Assembly (NCBI GenBank): GCA_022701365.1 | Contig: JAKUHH010000072.1 | Coordinates: 248,001 to 312,000 of the forward strand | DNA: 64,000 nt | Source: Mycocentrospora acerina | Taxonomy: Eukaryota; Ascomycota; Dothideomycetes; Pleosporales | Direction of reading: 5' to 3' | Shown: piece after piece, positions 45,201 through 57,513 of the stretch | Position numbering within the stretch: the first letter of the stretch is position 1 | How the letters are laid out: every line of letters begins with the position of its first letter | The notes under the pieces: model-generated | Database searches by the model: none | Told to the model about the DNA's origin: nothing | The model's input: only the letters and a program-made list of their open reading frames with translations | Made by a program: the position numbers and the translations under genes

Positions 45201-48200
45201 AGACTTGGACGTTCATCTTCTTTGACAGGCGTGTCAAAGTAGTTTCTACTTTCAGGACGACTTTGTGGGTTTGCAAGTAAGGTTCTACTCCTACTAGACT
45301 CTGCGGTATTTGTGACAGCTTTGCGCTTAAAGGCAGACCGAATACTGCCGGCAAGCGAACTATTTGACGTGGATGGTGAGTTGGCATTCCGTAGTTTTCG
45401 GCCTCTGGCCGACGATGCGTCTGAATAAGAAGATCGAGAAGCACTGGACGACTGAAATTGGGAGTTTTGTGGCTGAAATAAGAAGACAGGATGAGGTATC
45501 TCAGGAAACTGCATGGCTGGTGTTCTAACATGGTCGGACCCCTTGCTTCTCTGACTACCGATATTGTAACTTTTGGAAAGAAATTGGGTACGGAGGGTCC
45601 GTTGGTCGTGTTCTTGCATGTGGGCTCGCTGTTTGTCGCGCTCGTCTGTAAACTCCATCTTGCGCTGTAACATATTGATAGAAAGGGTTGTCTGCATAAA
45701 AGCATGGGTTTCAACTGTTTGCCTACCTCCAGAGCGCGTAAGTCGACGTGATGCCGACGTGGCGTCAATAGCACCAATAGTAAGGTTTGGAATGTATGCG
45801 CTCATTCTTTGAGAGAATGTCTTGCCTGCTAAATCATTAAAGTCCAAGGTGATAGGACCGGTGCTGAAAAGCAGGGCCTCCTGAGTGACATGTAACCAAA
45901 CATGGATGCTTTGAGTCCTCAACCTGAGGAACGTTGCATCATGAATCACTGGAATTTCAGCGAGAGGGAGCGAGTTTTCATCATCGTCAAGAGTGAATGC
46001 AAATGAACGTGCAGCCCCGGCAGCTGCTTCGACAAACTCCGGAGTGCATTCTCCTGATACTTTGCCAATTTCAAAATCCCAGTTGCAAACATACGTAGGC
46101 TCCGTCGGTGGTAGGCCAAAAAGCCGATGACCGGATATGATTATGGAATCGACGAAGAGTTCAGTACGGCCACTCGAGAACTCGTTCGAATACTCGGGGC
46201 TTGCAATGGCGCCTCCAAGTGAAACACTGATTGGACTGAAATTGACCACGAGATCCATGTAGTAGTTGGTGAACCTGAGGTCTGCTGAAGCAAAGGGAAG
46301 GTCAGCTCGAACGCTGTGTTCGGCAGAATAAAGGTTGGCAGGCAAAAGAATGCTGGCTTGGTCCACTGATACAGACAGTATGACGTCTAGATCATTTGAA
46401 ATCTTGGCCGGCTGTACGTTTGGATCTGTACCACCTACTGTAAGATTGGCACTCGGAAGACCTTGAAACTCTTCAAGTGTCTTGAAATGCAGGTCATCGC
46501 CAAAATAGTTGTCCTTGATCTTCATGAACTGCTGGATAAGCCAGCCATACAGCCTGAGGTTAAGCCGGTGGCCTTTAATGTTCATGTACAGACGGTCAGT
46601 GTTCATTGTAGAAGTGTCGCTCATGAACGTATAGCTACCAACAAGGGTAAGGCCGCCGAGCTGTGCAACGTTTGGCGTCTGAACAAATGTTTTGAGTGTA
46701 TTCTTCTCAGGTACAATAAACTCAAGACCGAGGCTATGACCCTGCACGTCGAATTTGATTGCGTTCTGGAGCGGACGGAACTTGTCCAGTGGAATGATCA
46801 CATCTCCCTGTAGTCGTTGACCATGCAAGACAATGAAGTTGTTGTCGTCTAAGTCAGCCGGGTTATTGATGATGTTGGAATCGTTGGTGTTGATGTAGAG
46901 CTTGAAGTCAGTAAAATCGATGTTGAGGAGATACTGGAAAGGCACAAATAGAAAATAATCAGGTGGCGGGCCTGATCCCCAATCAGCGACAAGATCTGTC
47001 AATAGAAACAAATGATCTCTGAGCAAGAACAATTCTAGATCCCGGCACTTTATGTTGAACATCCATTTCCGTAGTGTATTCCATGCGAGAGGAGCAGAGA
47101 GATCGCAGTCAAGTGTCAGGGATCCAGACCGCCACAGCAGACCATGGTTGACACTTGAGGAAATCTCTGCACTCGCGATATCAACGTCCAGCCTACTACG
47201 AAAGCCTTTGTTTGACGCGACCATGTCCATGACGTAACTAATAGACGAGTTACCGGCAACTTTAAAATCGATCCATGCAAAAGGGCGAACATTTTGCGCA
47301 GCATTCGTGTCACGCTGCTTTCCTCTCCGTTTGCGCGCCTTTGGCTTGCCCTTGTTCTTGTTGTTATTTGAAGTCTCGTGGGCGGCCAACGTGTGCGCCT
47401 TGCCTTTCCACTTCCAATCTTTTGATGGTTCTCTGATTGGGATTCGAAGAATTGTATCGTCTTCGATGCTGAGGAACAGTTTGAATACAGACAGCACGCG
47501 CATTTCGCCCACCTTTACAGGTGAGGCGGGGACAGCATCAACATGCGTTCCAGGGAAAAATATGGATTGGAAGACGCCTCTGTGCCGATCCGTCCACGGC
47601 CCGTAGCTTATCACGCCACCAAATACCTCGATATCCATTCCATACCGAGGCGGAGCGCTTCCATTAATGTCCTCTGGATGACTAGGATCCATGTGCCTAC
47701 TGTTGTCAATGTCATTCAATACCGGCCCAGCTACATCCCAGTAGAAACTGACACCGACCGAGGGGCAGTCGGCAACAAGGGATGTTTTGGCGTATTCTAC
47801 GCCGTCCCACTCGCCGTGACCATTATCCTGGCTGTCGTCAAGATAGCGCGCCAGACCCTTCCAGCGATCCTGTCCTGGAAACTGCCTTTGAGAAGCAAAC
47901 ATCTTGGAGTCGTTGGCAGCACTAGTTCTAGTATGAGCATGAACAGAATCTGAAGACCTGGAAAGGAAGCTTGGCCAGCGTGGGATTGCTCTCAGCCAGC
48001 GCTTGTGTTTTCTCGGTCTCACTTCCCTCTCAACAATCTGCTCTTCAGGGACACCTTTGTCGGCCTCGTCCTTGAATTGTGCAGCCGAGTCTAGTTGGGT
48101 TGTCTTGTAGTCGGGGTTGGGTTTCATGTGCACGACAAGATGAGTAACACGGAACTTGAAGAGCTGCTGGTACACGTCCATTGGCCCGGCTGTTGATGCA

Positions 48201-49184
48201 TCGAGGGTACCTGTGGCTCTCTCATACTGCGCCGTCATGACGGCCAAAGTGTTCTCATTTCCGACTACGATGGCGCCCTTGTTGATCTCAACATAGATGG
48301 GCAGTATTTTCAGGAACGCTGGGAGTTCGGCCTTTTTTGGAAGCGGGGGCATGGTGGCAGTAGTGTTGGCTCGGGCAACATTGTTGTCTTGTTCAGGGGG
48401 CGCCTTTCTCAGTCTTTCATGGTGATGCTCTTCGTGTGGAGGCGTTTTCTCATGACCTGTAGTCGATGCGCTGCTGGCGTTTCCAGTGTCTGCTTTGCGA
48501 TTGACTGCTTCGACGATGCCGTCGTACCCAGGACTGCGATTGTAGAGAAAGGCCTCGAGGCCTGAGATCTTGATGGAGATGCGGCATGGGAGTTGCTTCT
48601 GCGTCTGCTTGCCCCCCTTTTCGGCGCGGTCTGCGTTTCTGGCCCGAGTAGCTGCTGTGCTGGAGGGCTGGCTGCTTGGGGTGTCTGTGTCAGACTCGGA
48701 GTCTGGGGTGGCGGGAGGGTCGGTGTCGGTGTAGACGCCAGCATCTCTCACTCGACGCAGCCAGTAGTTCCACGTGATGTAGCCGCCATGCACCAGGATG
48801 GTCTCATTGTGGGCGTGGTAGCGGATCTCCTTGAAGAAGACGCGGCCGGCGAGCAGGGAGATTTGCAGCGAGGTGATGTCGATGTAGGCGTTGAAGGTGT
48901 GCCAGGTGTATGCGCGGATGCCGTACGAGACGAGGGTAGCAAAGAGGCGGTTGGAGTAGAAGAGGAAGAAGACGGTCAGGATGGCGCAGATGAGCAGCTC
49001 GACCAGAAACACCCTGTGGATGTTAGCCGGTGGCAGTGGTAGTGGTAGTTGTACTGGTAGTAGCAGTGGCAGTAGTATGGGTGCAAGTGTAGGTGTTGGT
49101 GGCAGTAGCAGGAGTAGTAGAGGGCGCGCACCAGTTGAAGCCGTCGTGCGGATTCAAGGGCTCGGCGACAATTGAGTTGGCCAT
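39278..49184 (-). CDS. CSF1: CSF1/BLTP1-family bridge-like lipid transfer protein
   Basis: Exons (minus) are 49184-49132 (MANSIVAEPLNPHDGFN) and 49013-39278; the 118-base intron (GTGCGC..TCCACAG) splits Trp to give GFN-W-VFLVELLICAIL, matching the start of fungal CSF1. Length is 3,262 residues, nearly all in one 9.7-kb exon. One N-terminal membrane anchor (VELLICAILTVFFLFYSN) is followed by LFATLVSYGIRAYTWHTFNA, then YIDI and HGGYITWNYWLRRV, the conserved chorein-like opening. The rest is beta-rich repeating-groove sequence with low-complexity Ser/Thr insertions. The conserved end includes ETPQLRDMGEATPPLEWIGL. Family members form hydrophobic channels that move phospholipid from the ER at contact sites; yeast Csf1 supports phosphatidylethanolamine supply for GPI anchors and growth in the cold. 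An in-frame ATG at 49214 could add ten residues. Divergent from the TMEM184-like gene. Confidence 0.93.
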
Positions 49185-49798
49185 TGCGGGAGCAGCGCGA
49201 CGTGCGAGGGCCAAGGCGAGGGTGGCGGGCAGTTCATTGCGGTGCGGCGGCGGGGGAGGCGCGCATGGTGGGTGGGCGGCAGCGAGAAGGGGGACGAGCG
49301 AGTGTGGCGTGGCGTGGTAGCCTTTGCGCCCGCGTTGTTGTTGTTGTTGTTATTGTTGGTGTTGATGTCGTCGCTGTTGTTGTTGTTGTCGTCGTCGTCG
49401 TCGTCGTCGTCGTCGTGGGTGCTGGACGGGTGCTGGACGCTGGCTGTTGTGCACACGGCCACCTGCTAGACGGCTGCCAGACGGGTGCTAGGCCGACTGT
49501 GCAGACGCGTGTGGTTCGCCCAGGGTTCGCCATGCCGATCAACGTCATGGGGGCTAGCGCGCGAGCTATCCCCAACACTCCAGGCCTCGCCCGTCAACCA
49601 TCGTCGGTGGCCGCCTGCCTGGCACAGCAACACGCACACGACCACTCCACTCCACTCCACTCCACACTGCCCCACCCCACTACTGCCATGGCTCTTGAAC
49701 GCTGAAGCCGCTGCCTGCTCGATAACCCCTCGCCATTCCTCGCTGGACACTTGCCCCTGCCCGTCACCAGCCCATCTGCGCCTCTGCGCGCCTCTATT
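49185..49798. promoter_or_regulatory. Divergent promoter, CSF1 / TMEM184-like, with GTT/GTC microsatellite
   Basis: 614 bases between two opposed start codons. It includes a GTT/GTC triplet tract at about 49333-49417, and a repeated CCACTCCACTC word near 49640-49665. Open frames across it are repeat translations. Confidence 0.55.
49333..49417 (+). repeat. (GTT)n(GTC)n microsatellite
   Basis: GTT units interrupted by GGTGTTGATGTC, then more GTT and about eleven GTC units. Confidence 0.85.
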
Positions 49799-52135
49799 AT
49801 GGCTGCAGGCATCCTCGACGAGGTCGGCCCGTCGTCAGAATATGGCCATGGAGGCACAGGCGACCGGTTCGCCCGCGCCGTCATCATCGTTGCGGGCGTC
49901 TCTGCGCTGGTCGCCAGTCTCCTCACCTTCGTGTGCGTATCTGCTGCAGTAGTCTGGCCATTACATCACTGACGTAACGCAGCGCCGTCTGGCTGCAAAC
50001 GTGAGCACCACACAAGGCATCACCGATACAAGTGGGTGCATGCTGAGTCGCATCTAGGAAAAACTACCGCAAGCCTCTGCTGCAGCGATATGTCGTGCGC
50101 ATCCTTCTCATGTGCGTTGCACCCTCGACACCCTCCCATGCCTGCTAACACGACACAGGGTGCCCATCTACGCCGCCTCCTCATGGGGTAGTCTGATGTC
50201 GATAACAGCAGCTGCCTGGATAGAGCCGCTGCGAGACATCTACGAGGTAGCCATCTCCCCAGAACCAGCAAGAGTCGTGCACTGACTCGCCTAGGCCTTT
50301 ACCATCTACACCTTCCTGCAGCTGCTGATCAACTTCATCGGAGGCGAGCGCGCCCTCATCATCCTCATGACTGGCCGTGCGCCCATCTCTCACCCGTGGC
50401 CACTGAACCACGTCTTCCCCAAAGTCGACATTTCTGACCCCCACACGTTCCTGGCCATCAAACGCGGCATCCTGCAGTACACGTGGGTCAAGCCATTACT
50501 GTCTGTAGCTACCATTGTCATGAAGGCAACAGGAGTCTACCAAGAGGGATATATTGGCCTCTCGTCAGGCTACATGTGGAGTAGCATCGTCTACAACGTC
50601 AGCATCTCCATCAGTCTCTACGCCCTCGCCATGTTTTGGATCTGCATGTCCGAAGACCTCCAACCATTCCGACCAATGCCCAAGTTCCTGTGTATCAAAG
50701 GCATCATCTTCGCGTCCTACTGGCAAGGCTTCTTCCTCTCTATCCTTGTTTGGCTGGGCGCCATCCCTGATGATGTCCCTGGCTACAGTCCCGACAATCT
50801 CGCTGCAGCCATTCAAGACGCAATCATCTGTTTTGAAATGCCATTCTTCTCCCTGGCCCATTGGTACGCCTTCTCGTGGCACGACTATGCCGACGACACC
50901 ATCTCCGCTGCACGACTCCCTGTCAAATACGCTTTGCGAGATGCTTTTGGTCCTCTGGATCTCATTCAAGACGCAAAAGAAACGTTTCATGGCAAGAAAT
51001 ACGAATACCGCAATTTCGATGCTCGCGACAATGTTCTTGCTCACGAAGATTCGACTTCTCGTGCTGCACGCATAAGGGAGGGCATGAGGTACGAAAGAGG
51101 GGGCAAGGGTAAGTATTGGATACCAAAACCTGGTCAATCGGAGCATGAACCCCTCTTGTCCAAAGTATCTTCTGGTCGGGCCAGAGCCATGAGCCCTGGA
51201 CCACATCGTGCGCTTGAAGGCGCCGAATATGGGGCCGGCGATGACGACTTTGGAGGGACTACACTCACTCCCGAAGATGAGCGATTGTTCAAGACCGCCC
51301 GCTCGCTGGAGTTTGGCGATTGGAATGTGAGTTTTACGCATCCAACTATTGCTTTTTGTTTTGACCAAACTGTAGTATCCTGTCATCGAGGCTCATCGGG
51401 CATCTCGCGCGGACCAGCTATACGCGAATCCTTCCATTATCACTGCATCAACGAATCGCAATCTTCTGCAGCCAACCAAAGATAACAAACGAAGGCGAAA
51501 GAGTCAAGTCAAGGCGATACGTGAGTCTGTTGCCGACAAGGGCAAGCACCGGAGCGACTCCAGCGACCATGGCGAGTCATCGCATTCGAAGCCACACATT
51601 CCCCTGATTGGTAAGCTGCTAAGAACAGAGTCATCTTCGTCTACCAGCACAGCCAAGACTGCCTCGAGCCAGTTGGTGGATCTGGTCGTCGAGGATCACA
51701 AGGCAGAAGAAGTCGAGCGTGTCAGAGCGCGCAAGGAAGGCGGCCCTGGTTGGAACGAAGTCCCATCGAAGCACTTTGTGTAAGTCGCTCTTGACATCTT
51801 AATCACATGCACTTTGTCTAACGCGCCTCTACAGGCATACCCTACCTGAAAGTGGCGACGCCGAAGAAGTCCGCGAGGGCTTCAATCCCGATGCTCCTGA
51901 TGCCGATAATGAGGTCACTGAAGCACACAACCTAGACTACCCTTTCGTCGTTGGAGAAGAGGAAAATGCTGAGCAGAAGAAGAAGGACCTCAAACCACCC
52001 GTGTCGGAAGAAGCTGCAAAGTGGGAGTCGCGCGATTATAACGAGGACGATGACCCTGACAAGCAGGACCGTCCGAGTCCTTTGTATGGTAGTTTCAGGG
52101 AAGAAAGGAGTGTATGGAACAATAACGATGATTGA
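49799..52135 (+). CDS. TMEM184 / organic solute transporter alpha (DUF300) family membrane protein
   Basis: Seven exons: 49799-49932, 49983-50000, 50058-50111, 50159-50246, 50295-51326, 51376-51779 and 51835-52135, with introns of 47-57 bases. All phases agree, joining LLTF-V-AVWLQ-T-KNYRKPLLQRY, RILL-M-VPIYAASSW, RDIYE-AFTIYTFLQLLIN. Length is 676 residues. Seven transmembrane helices fill the first ~310 residues with the family signatures QRYVVRILLMVPIYA, YEAFTIYTF, FGGERA-like IGGERALII, and KFLCIKGIIFASYWQGF. The C-terminal half is a charged, Ser-rich cytosolic tail. The family comprises vertebrate TMEM184 and OST-alpha and plant LAZ1; fungal members are mostly uncharacterised and likely act in vacuolar or endosomal membranes. 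A transporter role is only inferred. The second exon codes just six residues. Confidence 0.92.
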
Positions 52136-54435
52136 AAAGAGAATAGGCGGGCAAGAAAGATGGTTGAGGAAAGATCAAGTGGTTGTAGAGGAAGGCTTTC
52201 GGGTAAGTTTAATCAAGGTGTAAGAGGATATAGACCAGCCAGTAGAGGATTTTCAGAGTGTTTCTATAGGTGTGTGCGTAGATGTCAGTTATATACCCGA
52301 ACTTTTTGGTACACATTCATGGCTTTTTTCTTCCCTCTTCTCCCTCTCTACCATTTATTTTGTCTTTTCTTCCTGGCTCGAAGACGTATATTTACCTACA
52401 TACTGTGCCTAATGATGACGATGTTATTAACGCATAAAAACAACCATTTGTGACAGTAAACACTGACAGTGACGTTGCCGTCTGACATTGACATGTCTGA
52501 CACCTGTCTACCTACTAACCATCTATCCGTCTACCCCATCCCCATCCCCCATCCCCCATCTAGGAGGATACTCGACCGACCCGTCAGCCCCCCCTGACGG
52601 TGCTTGAAACAAAAAAATCTGCCGAGACGAATCGAGACGAAACGAAACATTCAAGGATTTTTCCGTCCAGGGATGTAGGATGAAGGAGGAAAGCAAAGAG
52701 AAGGATGAAGGGGGATAAATACATGGGCCCACACTTACTGAGGACGCATAAACTCGGTGACGCGTTTCGCCGCCGCTGTCGCCGCCGCTATGATGATGAT
52801 GTGAGATGAGGGGAGGGTGTTTATGCGCATGGATGGATGGGTGGGTTGGAACGACGGCGTGAAGGGCTTTGTTTGGTGTCATGTGGAGGTCTGCAGGATA
52901 TGGTAGGACGAGGCGAGGCAAGATGAGCGTGGTGAGAATGTGAATGGATGGATGGACGGATGGATGGTCACTCCCAATGTAGGATGTGTGTTGTCTCTTC
53001 CCTCCCCCCCTCCCCCCCTCTCTCCCTTTTTGGGAAAAAAAGGCAGGCTAGCCTTTTGGGAGGAAGTGGTGTGCGCGGTGCGTTTTGCGTTGTGAGTGGA
53101 GAGTAGGCACAAGTACGAGTGAGATTGTTAGGAGGGGCTACTTGAGGGTTTATGGAGGGTTAATTTCCATAGGCGAAGGGCTGTGGGTGGTCAGAGGTAT
53201 TGTTTCAGGAGCTGGGGGGAGTGGGCGAATGAGAGGGGAGTGGGGGTTTGGAGACGAGGGGATGATTCGTTGAGGGGGCGTGGCATGTGGGTGTGTTGGA
53301 TGTGGGAGATGCGGCACGGTGTAATGTAATGCAATGCGATGCGATGCGCTGCGCATACAAGTGTGCATGAGGGTTGCTCGTTCAGAGGACTGATTGATTG
53401 ATTGACCGACTAGGTAGGACACTGAAATCGAGTACCTATAGCATCGTCCATTATTGTCCAAGCATCCCCCCTCCAAGTACAAGTAACAGGCTAAACCCGT
53501 TGTTTCAACCTCCAAGAGCACCATCATCACCATCATCATCGCTGTCGAACAATCCCATCAATCGCACACACGTTCAAAACAGCAAAACACGACACCCAAT
53601 CGTAGACTTCGCCTTCCCCCTTCCTCTCCCGTCCCGCGATCACCACGCACAGGCCCCACCCCAGCACCGGCAGACGCAGACGCCACTTCCACGCGCACCA
53701 CGCCCCACATCGCAACGCAACGCAACGCTTCCAAGCGCCCACCGCATCTCCCCCGGCACCCAATCACCGCACCGCAGCACTGTATGCGCAGTACTATGCG
53801 CCAGCCCGCGAACCACCTACTACGCCGAGCGCGCATGTCATTGGGCGCGCGGCCATGTTTTGTATGCGCTGGGTTGCATAAGGCCGGCTGGCTGGCTGGA
53901 CGTAAGGATTTCTGTTGGTGCGTAGAGAATGGTTGGCTCGACGGATGCAGCTGTGATTGCTTGGATGGGGTTTGCGTGCGTGCGTGCCTGTACAGGCAGT
54001 AGATTCGGCAAGGCAGATGAGGTCAGGGCGTTGTGGGTGTGTAGGTAGTGTGGGCGGGTAAAGCCTTTTTCTACTCGTCCTCCTACTGCTGCGAATTGCG
54101 ACTGCGGCTTCCCTTTTTCTTTTCTCTTCCTCTCTCCATTCCTCCCTCCCTCTCTGATCTTCTCGAGTGTGTTGCAGTTCGAGGTTCTGCTTACGCTGGT
54201 TCCTCTGTTGTTTTCCCTTCTTGGTGGTTGGACTGTTGCATTTTTTTTCTTGTATTCATCTATCTACCTGGCCCTATTTGATACCCGTTTTACTTTTTTT
54301 ACTTTTTGGCCTTGTCAGGCTTGACACACTCATTCGGTTTACTATTCACTGCTCGATTCTTTCGTCTTTACTTTTTTATCTTACGAGCTGGGACATGGGT
54401 TGCTAGTTGCCTGGCGCAGCTACGATATACCTAAT
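52136..54435. other. Low-complexity intergenic region
   Basis: 2.3 kb without a convincing gene. Contents include GGAT-type runs (about 52826-52850 and 52940-52970), a C/T-only tract with poly-A (about 52998-53042), ATGCG repeats (about 53320-53355), GATT repeats near 53390, and T/C-rich sequence up to 54400 that is probably promoter and leader of the next gene. Confidence 0.6.
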
Positions 54436-56351
54436 ATGAATTCTGAGAAGATGCACGAGGGGGCAAGAAGTCCATGGCTGGCCATGGGCTTTGGATGCTG
54501 TGCATCGAGGGACGATGTTGTGGATGAGGATTGTCAAGCTTCAAGGGTTGTTGGTACGTTCTCTTCTTCCTTTGGTGGTGGATGTTTCTTGTTTTGTCGG
54601 GGTACATTGGACTTGAATATCGAGATCGAATGAATATTCTCAAAGTGGCATGAACGGCCTGCTAACCATCTACAGGAACACCAGGTGTGGAAATCTGCTT
54701 CGAAGAACCTCGCGCCATACCGCAACCATGTGCTGAGCCAACAACTCCTCGCCCAACGACAAGCCACTCCATTAAACAACATGTCTCGCAATGGGTGCTC
54801 GAGAGCCGCGAAACACTCACAAGACCACGACGTTCGCAATCAAAACCTCGACCCCGTATCAGCCGTCCAATGGACTTTCAACACTTTGGAGGTGTCGAGG
54901 GAATCCAGTCCATGGTTGACGAGGCATCAATACCTGTACGCCGTCGCCAGAGCTACCGTCCACTAGAATTGTCCATTTACTTTCCCGACGGACGTCTCTC
55001 TCCGCTCCCTGACTTTTGCGACGATGACTGCTACAACACAACAGACCTGGAAGTTCCTGCAGAAGCGCATGTACACGTAAGAGATTCACGCACGAGCTCG
55101 TTATCATCCAATCCCTCAACCTCTTCGTATCTCATCCAGAGAAAGCCCGTGGGATCGGGATCAAGGAGATCAAGTATACAGAGCCAGAGAAGCTCCTTGA
55201 CACATGAGAGGAGGATGTCAGGCACGACAATGGCTACAATGGCGACTCCTACGCTGGCTTTTCTAGATGAAGAGTCACAGGCTAGTACCGAGCTCCTTTC
55301 TGACCGACCTCCCACGCTCCAGCGATCTCGTACGTCGGGGACATTGTCACCAGCTCATGCGCTCTCCCGTCTGCCATCACCTTCTCGAGGACGAGCACAT
55401 ACCGCACCTACCAGACCGGGTAGTCTCCGCCGCACGCGAACAGACGTTGATGAAGCAATCAGAGAGCTGAACACAATTGTCGAGGAACGTCGCGCCAGCG
55501 CATATCGCTCGTACACCAGCTCTCCAGCTCTCATCAACCGGCCGCCTCCTTCGCCGTCCCACCATGTTCCTTTCATTGCGCCAACAATGCGCATGCATGT
55601 TCGTTCTGAGACGCTATCCGACATTGGTTCGGCATTTTCCACGCCGCTGGCTAACAAGCCACTCCCGACACCACCAAAAGGCAACCCGGCGCCTCTACCA
55701 AGACGACTCTCACTCTACCCTCCATCGCGAGTCACTCCTGGTGCACTGACGTCGAACCCCATCACTCCAACTACTGCAATTGATCCTTTGATCCCTGCCT
55801 CTCCCTCCCCAACGACTGCCATATCGCGCCTGGGAGCATGGTTCAAGCGCTCTCTGCCAAGCAGCACTACCTCCCCATCATCCCCCCAATCCACAACCCC
55901 CTTTTACAAATGCTCGCCCCAACCTCCTCCCTCGCGCCCCTCAACCGCCGGCTCCCATACAATCTGCCACACGCGTCAAACATCCCATGACAGCGACAAA
56001 ACCGCCACCGTCACCCTTTTCTCCTCATCCTCACGCTCCGTCTCACCCACACTGACTGGAAAATCGACATCAGACATGGCCGCCCCAGCACGCGTCAATG
56101 TGCTCAAAGGCCAGGGCAAAACACGCCGCGTCCCTGCTCCCCTCGTACTCAACAAGGATAAGGAAATATTCGTAGAAGCAGCGCTAGGTAGCGCGCTGAG
56201 CGCAAGAAGTACAAGGAGCTTGAAACCGCCGGCGAGTCCGCACTACGGATTGCTGAGGGGGATGGAACTGACGGCCAAAGACGTGGGTGTGAATGGACAG
56301 GCGCGCAGTGCGTTTATGCCTAGTCCAGGAGCGGTGGGTGTCGCTTTCTAG
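54436..56351 (+). CDS. Uncharacterised Ser/Pro/Arg-rich disordered protein
   Basis: Exons are 54436-54553 and 54676-56351; the 122-base intron (GTACGT, branch GCTAAC, CTACAG) joins phase 1 as ASRVV-G-TPGVEICFEEPRA. Length is 597 residues. The N-terminus MNSEKMHEGARSPWLAMGFGCCASRDD contains a Cys pair. Most of the rest is Ser, Pro, Thr and Arg with many SP/TP sites (PLANKPLPTPPKGNPAPLP), implying disorder and phosphorylation. One short helical conserved-looking block is RRTRTDVDEAIRELNTIVEE. A tryptophan-containing RLGAWFKRSLPS motif lies near residue 400. No signal peptide, membrane helix or catalytic motif is seen. I do not recognise the family; a signalling or polarity adaptor would be a guess. 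Confidence 0.8.
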
Positions 56352-57513
56352 TCTATTCAATGGACCTTATGAATGCAAACGGTCACTGGAACGGTTGGGA
56401 TTGGGACTGAGAAAATGGTTTCGGAATATCATAGGCGGATGGATGGATGTATAGGTGGACGGAACAGCACAGGATGCTTTTGTCCTTGGAATTGGGGGGT
56501 TTCTCTTTTGTCTTCTCCTCAAGCATGTCTGCACACATGTGTGCGCTGGACATATACCCCTCTGTTCTCCTGCGCTCGATAGTCTCTGCGCAGCGTAGAG
56601 CGGATGTCCAGTCGCGAATGCGTGCCTGCTTTTGTGCTTTTATACCCCTTTATTGGCAGAATGGAACGGCACTCGCTGAGGATGTAATGGTATCTTAATA
56701 ACAAGGCATTGGGTTTTAATTTTTGCCTACTCTGGAATTGAGACGGTTGAGTGATGCTCAGTGAGTGACGTATCGGAAAATGAGTTTGCAAGGCAGTGGT
56801 ATCAATTGCATTTCTTCTTCAGGTCGTGTGGCCATATCGGTGCAGTGGACTAGTCTGAACTACCATCGCCACCATGATATGTGATACCCTGTAATGCTGA
56901 AAAGCAAACACTTGCACAGGCTTGAATAAGAACATAGGCAGATTTGACGGGTAGAGATGAGAGCTGCAGCTTGTTGACACTGTGAAGTCTGCCAGAGGGC
57001 TTCCGCGGTACTACTGATTGTGCAGATTTCATCGCCAATTGTTTTGCACAACCTCTGCGTAGTCGCATCAACATTTTGTTTTCAGGACTGTTTTGGGCGT
57101 AGTGGTACAGGACCCCAGATTGACGGGTACTGGCGGATTGTGGGGTTCTACCGAATATTTTCCGAGCATTGCCGGAGGCAAAGACGATATTCAACGCGAC
57201 TGCACCGCGGCTTGTATATCCAACAGCAAGTCGAGCGCGTAATCATGTTTACTATCCCAAGAGCTTCTGTCGGCACTTGGGCGTTGTGCGGAAGTTGAAC
57301 CCCTCTGGGATTCTGCGAAGATCGAATCATACCGAGTCCCGTGACGGCTAGGGTCGAAGTGCCTCGGTTCATCCACTCGGCAGTAGCCAAAGGCCTCCGC
57401 ATGCTTCGCGTCCCATAAAGGTTGTCCAGACTCCGCCTTCCTCTGTACTCCATCCTCCCCAGCCCATCCCTTCCCTTTTTGTAAAATCAGACTCTCCTGT
57501 AACATACCTCACC
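56352..57513. other. Intergenic, no gene found
   Basis: 3' flank of the disordered-protein gene and promoter side of the thiolase gene. Short open frames on both strands overlap each other and lack domain-like sequence. Confidence 0.5.

Noticed and set aside
49172..49705. 177-codon plus-strand frame with a Val run
   Set aside because: Translation of the GTT/GTC microsatellite in the CSF1/TMEM184-like promoter.
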